From: Lentisphaeria bacterium
GTDB taxonomy: Bacteria; Verrucomicrobiota; Lentisphaeria; Victivallales; UBA1829
DNA length: 10,810 nt
Assembly (NCBI GenBank): GCA_019408975.1
Contig: DXVA01000091.1
Span: 1-10,810, forward strand
Direction of reading: 5' to 3'
Shown here piece by piece: positions 5,108 to 10,810 of the stretch (position 1 is its first letter; every line of letters begins with the position of its first letter). The position numbers and the translations under genes are program-made. The notes below the pieces were generated by a model. That model saw only the letters and a program-made list of their open reading frames with translations, was not told the DNA's origin and searched no databases.

Positions 5108-7840
5108 ATGAAATATCATGTCCTTTTGCTGTTTGTCCTTTTCATCTTTGCCGGAACAGTCAATGCAAACCGCCTGATGCCTGTCGCATTCCCCGGGAAC
5201 CCTGCCGCGGAACCGGGTATCGACGGCAAAGCAGACTGGTATCATCCGGGGAGCGTTTCCTATCCGTTCCGTATTGCCGGAAGGCAGGTCAGCAATATGG
5301 AATACTGTGCATTTCTGAATGACAGAGCCCGGAATGACGATTGCAAATTATATGATTCCAGAATGCGGATTCTTCGAACCGGAAGCGCCGGAGAATATCG
5401 GTATCAGGTGATGCAGGGGTTTGAGAACGCTCCCGTTACCTATGTGACACGTGTCAATGCCGCCCGTTACTGCAATTATCTGACAAATGGCAGGGGAGAC
5501 ACGGAAAATGGAGCGTATGTCATACGGAATATCCGGCTTTTCGACGGAAAACACTATGACGTCACTTCCGGGCCGCGCGATCTGACCACGCCAGATGCTC
5601 CTGTCGTTTATTATCTGCCTTCTCTTGATGAATGGTATAAAAGCGCCTATTTTGATCTGCGTTCCGAACGTTATATTGATGACAGGTGGGGAGGGAATGC
5701 CGGAATTACGCTTTCCAATGGGCGGGAATGGCTGGAAAGCAGGAGAAACAGGGAATGTCTTCTGGCGGGAGGAAATGCCGCAGGGCACATTTTTACGGGA
5801 GTCCGGGAAATGTGGACGGATGGGAATACCGGATTTCGAGTTGCGGCGACCTGGCCGCTTCACTTCGGAAAACTCCTGAATCAGAATAGAAATATTTTTA
5901 TGGACGGGAAGGAAAAAGCGGTCCTGAAGTACAGGAATGAAAAAAAGACGACTGTCAAGATCGACTGCACGCTTCGTGATTATTACGGGCAAATTCTTTG
6001 GCGGAGAACCTTTACGACAAAACCGGAAATTACGGGGACGTTCCGGTTCGATCCTCCTTCCCGCAACGGCTATTATGAACTGCTGGTTCAGCCAAGGCTG
6101 CCTGAATTTCAAAACAGCAGAATCGCGATTCCGCTGGCCGTCACGGCTTTCCTGCAGGCTTCGGGCGGTGCAAAGAGGCAGCTGGGGCTTTGCGCACATA
6201 TCGGCAAATGGGAGGAGCTTTACACGCATGAACCTTTACAGGACACCCTGGAGCATCTTAAAATGAGCGGAGCGAAAATCCTGCGCTGGGATGTGTTATT
6301 CGGGGATGTGGATGCCGAACGGATACGTCAGGTCAATGCCGCTGGGTTCATGCCTCTGCCGATCATATCCCACTGGGGGAAGTTCGGTGCATACGATTAC
6401 GGCGTTCTCGAACATAACAGAAAGAATACTCCGAAGAGCATTTCCGGGAAATGGCAAAAGGAACATATTCCACCTGAATTCAGAATGTTTGCCGAAAATG
6501 TTTATTGCCTTGTAAAGAAAACAGGGCTTTCCGGTCTGGTCTGGGAGATGGCGAATGAACCCACGTTCTGGTATATTGCGGCGGAGGACTATGCCCAGTT
6601 TCTGCGTGCGGGATTTATTGCGGCAAAAAAAGCCGATCCATCCTGCCGGGTCATGATGGGAGATGCGAACACCATTTTCGAAAAGGTTTTAGCAAATAAC
6701 GGCGGACGGTACTGTGATCTGATTGCCACTCACATTTACGGTTATTTCACTCAGGAACACTGGTGCCTGAAGGGAAATTTTTCGCTTCTCGCCGGAGCCC
6801 GAAAGCGCTATGGCCTCGATGGCAGAAAGTTTTGGCTGACTGAAACGGATATTTGCACTTATTCTGCCGAACATCTGGTTCCGGCGGTTTCTCTGGAGGA
6901 ATCCCGGAGATATCAGGCTCTTCATGTTCCCCGTGCCCTTGCCGGAGGGCTTGCCGCAGGAGCGGAGGGTATTACCTGGTACAATTACCGTGATGTCCCG
7001 GCATATGACCGGGAGGCGGAATTCGGTATCGTTGACTCCGATGGGCTACCGAAACCTGCATTTGCCTCCTTTCATACTGCGGCGGTTCTGCTTGGTTCTG
7101 CTGATTTTGTGGGAAAGATCAATGGAATGCCTTCCGGGATTGAGGCATTTGCCTTCCGGGATGAGCTCGGACGCGATATTGCTGTACTTTGGAGAACTGA
7201 TTTTTTTTCAACAAACTATCACAAACCGGTGCATGATTTTATCCGTCCTCCGCAGACGGTCTTCCTGAAAGCCGGAGATGGAACGGTGGAGCTGATCGAT
7301 ATGACCGGAGAAAGGATATCGGTTCAGCCGAAAGAAGGCAAGGTTGAAGTTCCGGTTCGTGAGTCCGCAGTATTTGTCCGCGGAAGTTTGAAACCTGATG
7401 TCATCCGGCAATGGCTGAACCCGCAGGGGCGTTCCACGGCAGTGCGCAAACAGAAGGGAGCGGTGAAGATTCTTCCCCCGGTAAACAACAGGGTTAATGC
7501 CAAATTCATGCTTCCCGGCATCATATTGAATGTGGTTCCCGGCGGGGATAATAAGATTCGTGTGCGCTTTTACAACCATACCGGCAGTGTATTGGCCGGG
7601 AAAGGGCGTCTGGTCACTCATGAAGACTGGGTGTGTCCTCCGGCGTGGAAAGTCATTCCTGAGGAAACGGCAGTTGAAATTCCGCCGGGAAGTATGGTGC
7701 TCAAAGAATTTATTCTGCGGGTGCCCGCAAAATGGAAAAAAGAAGAACACTATATCCTGCGGGCGGAATTTGAGCCCGTTTCCGGCGGACCGGTTCTTCA
7801 GGACTCCGCGATTCTCCGTTATCCCGGCGTAAAACGTTGA
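5108..7840 (+). CDS. Secreted SUMF1-like domain fused to a clan GH-A-type glycoside hydrolase
   Basis: 910 residues. ATG 5108 is chosen because GGGAG (5095-5099) lies 8 nt upstream and the protein then opens with a signal peptide (MKYHVLLLFVLFIFAGTVNA). Residues about 50-250 are a diverged SUMF1/FGE-like domain: FRIAGRQVSNMEYCAFLN, VNAARYCNYLTNGRGDTENG, YYLPSLDEWYKSAYFD, NGREWLES in place of GNVWEW, and NTGFRVA. The cysteines of true FGE are absent. Residues about 255-355 look like a beta-sandwich. Residues about 360-670 resemble a (beta/alpha)8 barrel of the GH39/GH5 type, with RWDV, acid/base Glu484 in WEMANEP, THIYGY, nucleophile Glu579 in FWLTET, and ITWYNY. The last 230 residues are mostly beta-strand, with an NEW3-like segment near 800-900. 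It starts 21 nt after the pseudopilin gene and is the operon's probable effector, cutting a glycan in the periplasm or outside. The substrate and exact GH family are not resolved. Confidence 0.87.
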   Translation: MKYHVLLLFVLFIFAGTVNANRLMPVAFPGNPAAEPGIDGKADWYHPGSVSYPFRIAGRQVSNMEYCAFLNDRARNDDCKLYDSRMRILRTGSAGEYRYQVMQGFENAPVTYVTRVNAARYCNYLTNGRGDTENGAYVIRNIRLFDGKHYDVTSGPRDLTTPDAPVVYYLPSLDEWYKSAYFDLRSERYIDDRWGGNAGITLSNGREWLESRRNRECLLAGGNAAGHIFTGVREMWTDGNTGFRVAATWPLHFGKLLNQNRNIFMDGKEKAVLKYRNEKKTTVKIDCTLRDYYGQILWRRTFTTKPEITGTFRFDPPSRNGYYELLVQPRLPEFQNSRIAIPLAVTAFLQASGGAKRQLGLCAHIGKWEELYTHEPLQDTLEHLKMSGAKILRWDVLFGDVDAERIRQVNAAGFMPLPIISHWGKFGAYDYGVLEHNRKNTPKSISGKWQKEHIPPEFRMFAENVYCLVKKTGLSGLVWEMANEPTFWYIAAEDYAQFLRAGFIAAKKADPSCRVMMGDANTIFEKVLANNGGRYCDLIATHIYGYFTQEHWCLKGNFSLLAGARKRYGLDGRKFWLTETDICTYSAEHLVPAVSLEESRRYQALHVPRALAGGLAAGAEGITWYNYRDVPAYDREAEFGIVDSDGLPKPAFASFHTAAVLLGSADFVGKINGMPSGIEAFAFRDELGRDIAVLWRTDFFSTNYHKPVHDFIRPPQTVFLKAGDGTVELIDMTGERISVQPKEGKVEVPVRESAVFVRGSLKPDVIRQWLNPQGRSTAVRKQKGAVKILPPVNNRVNAKFMLPGIILNVVPGGDNKIRVRFYNHTGSVLAGKGRLVTHEDWVCPPAWKVIPEETAVEIPPGSMVLKEFILRVPAKWKKEEHYILRAEFEPVSGGPVLQDSAILRYPGVKR

Positions 7841-7967
7841 CGGGACCGGGCAATCCGGGGAATTCTGTGAAGCAGGCGGAATGTGGAAAACTTTCGTTTC
7901 AATCTGGTCATGAATGCCGCAACCATGAAATGCAGGAACGTTTTATCATATTTGTTCAGACATTGGT

Positions 7968-7987
7968 GCCGGCAGAGATATGCCGGC
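7968..7987. terminator. Hairpin between convergent operons, possible bidirectional terminator
   Basis: GCCGGCA (7968-7974) and TGCCGGC (7981-7987) form a perfect 7-bp GC-rich stem with a 6-nt loop, 14 nt past the recD stop and 127 nt past the hydrolase stop. Neither strand has a U-tract after it, so termination might need Rho or the stem may protect 3' ends. The remaining bases of 7841-8001 show no gene. Confidence 0.4.
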
Positions 7988-8001
7988 GGTGCAGAGCAGA
8001 A

Positions 8002-9927
8002 TTATATGAGACGGTCTTTCAATCCGGACTGACGGATGGTAAGGCGTTCCAGCGCAGTTGAGATGACCGCCGGATTAGCCCACAGGACGACCCGCTCCTC
8101 CGCCCGCGTGATTGCCGTATAGAGCAGTTCTCTCGTAAGAACCGGCGTATCGTGATCGGGCAGAATGATGAGCACATTCTGGAAGCCCGATCCCTGCGAT
8201 TTATGAATCGTCATGGCGAAGACCGCTTCATGTTCCGGCAGTTCCACCGGAAGGAACGAGCGGAAACGTCCCGGCTCCTGCGGATCGGGGAAGTAAACGC
8301 GAAGCTGTCCGGCGGATGACCGCCAGACCATGCCGATATCGCCGTTGTAAAGTCCGCTTTCCGGATGGTTGCGCGTGATCATCAGCGGCAGACCGCAGGA
8401 AAAGGCTTCGGTCATGTGCAGGCGCGAGCGGATCATGGCATTGACTGCAACGGTTCCATACGGTCCGTTCCTGAGTGCGCAGAGAATCTTGAAACGGTCG
8501 ATGATGCCGAATGCCCTGCGCATGGCGTCGTCTCCGCCTTGGTCGGCAAGGGCGCGCAGACCGGAAAGCGCATAATGCCGTTCCTCATTTCCGAACCGGA
8601 TGCAGGACGCTGTAATCTCGCGGGCAAGTGCGTGTTCGAATGCGGAGCGGGGCAGGGGAAGTGTTCTGAAATCCGGGGCATTACTGTGAACGACTGCCGC
8701 CGTGACTTCCCGCAGTTCGCGTTCCGAAGCAATGTTGCGGATTGCCGCACTGAGTGTGCTGATCGCCGGCGCATTGGCGGAACGGTGATTTCTGACGAGT
8801 TCCGCGATGTGTCCCGAAAGAGGAAGCGAATCGGATACCGCGGGGAATGTCCATGAAGTCTGGCTGCGGAACGCTTCCGCGGCAGGCGGAGACATGACGT
8901 TGCGGGCGCCGCAGGCGCAGATGTCCGCGAGAACCGCGCCTGCGTCCACCGAGGCGAGCTGGTCTTTGTCGCCGAGCAGGACTACTTTGGCATCGGGACG
9001 GACCGCTTTCATAAGTTTTGCCATCAGGGAAAGCGAGACCATGGAGGCTTCATCGACGACGATCAGACCGGCGCGCAGAGGATTTTTTTCATTGTGCCGG
9101 AACTGTGTCGTTCCGGGCAGGGGATGCAGAAGCGAGTGGATCGTGCCGCATGGGATCAGCGCAAGTTTGTCTTTGATTCCCTGACTGCAGGAGAGCCCGG
9201 CGATCCCCCGTGCCACCGATTCGCGCAGTCTCGCCTGCGCTTTGCCGGTCGGTGCGCATAGCGCGATTTCGAGTTCCGGATTGCGTTCCAGTTCCAACGC
9301 AAGAAGCGCCGCCGCGACCGTGGTTTTTCCGGTTCCGGGTCCCCCGGTGATGATGGAAAACAGATTGTGGAACGCAAGAAATACGGCGGACTGCTGATAA
9401 TCTGTTTCCGCTTCTCCCGCGGTTTTCCTGAAATAGGGGGAAAGTTCCGCCAGCCTTCCCGGAGGAAGCGGAGTGATTTCCGGCGGCTTCGCACAGCGTC
9501 TGCGGATTTCCTCCGCAAGCTGTTTTTCATACTGAAAATAACGGTTGAGGTAAAGCCGGTGCGCATTGTCCATGACAAGCGGCGTTGTCGGGGATTCCGT
9601 TTCAGGATGGAATGCTATGGCTTTTGCAGAAGCGTTCCCGCGCAGAACCGCCAGCCATGCGTCCAACTGCGGCAGGGCAACGCGGGGGTGTTCCTCCTGC
9701 GGGTCGGGATCGGAATATTCTGGAAAGTTTTTTCCCGCGTAAAGATTGAGGTCGCAGCAGCTGTTTCCCGCGCGGACGGCGAATGATGCGAGCGCCGCCG
9801 CGGCAAAGAGTTCCGGACTTTGCGAACGTGTCCGGCGGAGAATGAAGTCCGCAAAGACAAGGTCAATGGCGGAAAAAGCATTCCCGGAAGTCAGTTTTTT
9901 CAGTTCGTCGAGCGTCATATCCGTCAT
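8002..9927 (-). CDS. recD: Exodeoxyribonuclease V alpha subunit RecD (5'-3' helicase)
   Basis: 641 residues (E. coli RecD has 608). It is a superfamily 1B helicase of the RecBCD complex, which unwinds and resects DNA at double-strand breaks to load RecA. Visible motifs are Walker A GGPGTGKT (195-202), ALCAPTGKAQARL (222-234), the GTIHSLL segment (261-267), motif II VVDEAS (290-295), GDKDQLASVDAG (319-330), ELVRNHRS (376-383), TIHKSQGSGFQNVLI (573-587) and LLYTAITRAEERVVLW (601-616). An N-terminal helical domain (about 1-150) precedes them, as in RecD rather than the longer RecD2. ATG 9927 overlaps the recB stop as ATGA, which implies translational coupling; ATG 9918 has AGGA 8 nt upstream and is an alternative start. 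All core motifs look intact. It is the last gene of the operon. Confidence 0.95.
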   Translation of the reverse strand: MTDMTLDELKKLTSGNAFSAIDLVFADFILRRTRSQSPELFAAAALASFAVRAGNSCCDLNLYAGKNFPEYSDPDPQEEHPRVALPQLDAWLAVLRGNASAKAIAFHPETESPTTPLVMDNAHRLYLNRYFQYEKQLAEEIRRRCAKPPEITPLPPGRLAELSPYFRKTAGEAETDYQQSAVFLAFHNLFSIITGGPGTGKTTVAAALLALELERNPELEIALCAPTGKAQARLRESVARGIAGLSCSQGIKDKLALIPCGTIHSLLHPLPGTTQFRHNEKNPLRAGLIVVDEASMVSLSLMAKLMKAVRPDAKVVLLGDKDQLASVDAGAVLADICACGARNVMSPPAAEAFRSQTSWTFPAVSDSLPLSGHIAELVRNHRSANAPAISTLSAAIRNIASERELREVTAAVVHSNAPDFRTLPLPRSAFEHALAREITASCIRFGNEERHYALSGLRALADQGGDDAMRRAFGIIDRFKILCALRNGPYGTVAVNAMIRSRLHMTEAFSCGLPLMITRNHPESGLYNGDIGMVWRSSAGQLRVYFPDPQEPGRFRSFLPVELPEHEAVFAMTIHKSQGSGFQNVLIILPDHDTPVLTRELLYTAITRAEERVVLWANPAVISTALERLTIRQSGLKDRLI

Positions 9928-10810
9928 CCTATCAGTTGTTCAAGCTGCATGAGAAGTGCAAAGGGCGGACGGTCGCGGTAGATGCCGTTTCCCGGGGCTT
10001 CCGGTGTAATTCCGCGCAGAAACAGATAATAAACGCCGCCGAAATATTTTTCATAGTCCTGTTCTGTGAAGGAGCCGTTCTTCAGGCGGAGGAACTTGAC
10101 CAGAGCAATGGAATAAATCAGGTATTGGAGAAAATAGAAATGTTTCAGCATGGCGGAATGGGTGCCTTCCCGCTGGAAGCTTTGCGGCGAGCCGCCGAGA
10201 CGGTTGGATTTCCAGTCGATGATGTAAAAACGCTTTCCGAGGCGGAATACAAGGTCGATGAATCCGTTCAGGAATCCGCCGGAAATGAATCCGTGCAGGG
10301 AATCCCATGCCGCCGCGCCGAGTTTTTCGGCTACATACGGTTCCAGTATCGTGCGGAGCTGATCGACACGGAAGCCTTTGCGGAACCTGTAATGGAATTC
10401 CATCTCGCTGATCCTGTCCGCGTATGGGATTTCCGAAAGTGTGAAGCTGCGCCCGTCCGCATCGGCAAGCGGTGCGGCAAGTACATTTTCGACCATTTCC
10501 GCCGTGAGAGCGATCCGTTCTTCTCTCCGGGCGTCGTCTTTCAGGAGCCCGTAGAGGGAAAGTTTTTCTTCGATCAGTCCGGACAGTCTCTTTTCATGAT
10601 CGGTGAAATCCAGCTTTTCGAGAATTTCATGCCATGCGTTGCCGGTCTGCGCGCCGCCGGGGATCGAGAAGATTCCGGTCATTTTACGCTCGATCGGCGC
10701 TTCATCGTCCTCGTTGTCGTAGTCGGAGGGAGCATCGCCGCCGCGGGGAGTCAGACCCGAGAAGCTGGTGATCTGCCATGCATAATCGATCTTTCCGTTC
10801 CACTGCGGCA
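9924..10810 (-). CDS. recB: Exodeoxyribonuclease V beta subunit RecB, C-terminal part (runs off the window)
   Basis: Only the last 294 residues are visible; the frame stays open from 10682 to the right edge with no stop, so ATG 10682 is internal. The added residues include WQITSFSGLTPRGG, which matches the linker before the RecB nuclease domain. The nuclease is of the PD-(D/E)XK type: visible-residue numbers are His60 in NAWHEILEKLDF, Asp185 in GFLNGFIDLVF, Asp198 and Lys200 in YIIDWKSNRLGG, then HFYFLQYLIYSIAL and FGGVYYLFLRGI. These are the four metal-binding and catalytic positions of E. coli RecB, so the nuclease is probably active. RecB is the 3'-5' helicase and nuclease of RecBCD. It overlaps recD by 4 nt. 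recC is presumably upstream, beyond the edge. Confidence 0.95.
   Translation of the reverse strand, partial: PQWNGKIDYAWQITSFSGLTPRGGDAPSDYDNEDDEAPIERKMTGIFSIPGGAQTGNAWHEILEKLDFTDHEKRLSGLIEEKLSLYGLLKDDARREERIALTAEMVENVLAAPLADADGRSFTLSEIPYADRISEMEFHYRFRKGFRVDQLRTILEPYVAEKLGAAAWDSLHGFISGGFLNGFIDLVFRLGKRFYIIDWKSNRLGGSPQSFQREGTHSAMLKHFYFLQYLIYSIALVKFLRLKNGSFTEQDYEKYFGGVYYLFLRGITPEAPGNGIYRDRPPFALLMQLEQLIG

Noticed and set aside
5348..6229. A 293-codon minus-strand frame within the hydrolase gene
   Set aside because: It is entirely antisense to the SUMF1-like and linker regions of a well-supported gene, and shows no motif or ribosome site.
7968..7987. Inverted repeat as the end of an insertion sequence or an attachment site
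   Set aside because: There is no transposase or integrase, no second copy and no flanking target duplication. A hairpin between convergent gene ends is the simpler reading.
7837..8061. A small plus-strand frame between the convergent operons
   Set aside because: It starts within the last codons of the hydrolase, runs through the intergenic hairpin into antisense recD, and has no plausible ribosome site or recognisable protein features.
10682..10682. recB nuclease domain as a stand-alone 252-residue protein starting at this ATG
   Set aside because: The same frame continues without a stop to the window edge and the added residues match the RecB linker (WQITSFSGL), so the ATG is internal.

Overview
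The window reads as chromosomal DNA from a Gram-negative bacterium of the PVC superphylum, most probably a Lentisphaerota (Victivallis-like) organism. This is an inference from gene style, not from a marker gene: a lone type IV pseudopilin-like gene, a GntR-headed regulator with a LacI-type sensor domain, and two secreted proteins with formylglycine-generating-enzyme-like (SUMF1/FGE) folds, beside ordinary housekeeping genes. No tRNA, rRNA, CRISPR array or transposase was found.

Layout. (1) 1-1352: a minus-strand gene for a secreted coiled-coil plus SUMF1-like protein. An imperfect 36-bp direct repeat lies upstream of it and again beyond its stop, so a related gene may follow off the left edge. 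The gap to the next gene contains an AT-rich operator-like palindrome and two weak hairpins. (2) 1353-2989: two divergent metabolic genes, a maltose/galactoside-type O-acetyltransferase (minus) and trans-aconitate 2-methyltransferase tam (plus), each with a good sigma-70-like promoter. (3) 2990-7840: a plus-strand three-gene operon behind a consensus promoter, encoding a GntR/LacI-type regulator, a pseudopilin-like protein and a 910-residue secreted protein in which a SUMF1-like domain is fused to a clan GH-A-type glycoside hydrolase. (4) 8002-10810: the minus-strand recB-recD end of a recBCD operon, convergent with region 3. recB runs off the right edge.

How the parts work together. Region 3 looks like a compact sugar-sensing and glycan-degrading unit: a one-component regulator, a surface or envelope pseudopilin of unknown role and an exported glycosidase made from one transcript. 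This is the most interesting part of the window. The FGE-like domain recurs at the left edge in a separate secreted protein, and both copies have lost residues needed for formylglycine synthesis, which suggests a binding or structural use. Regions 2 and 4 are ordinary accessory metabolism and DNA repair.
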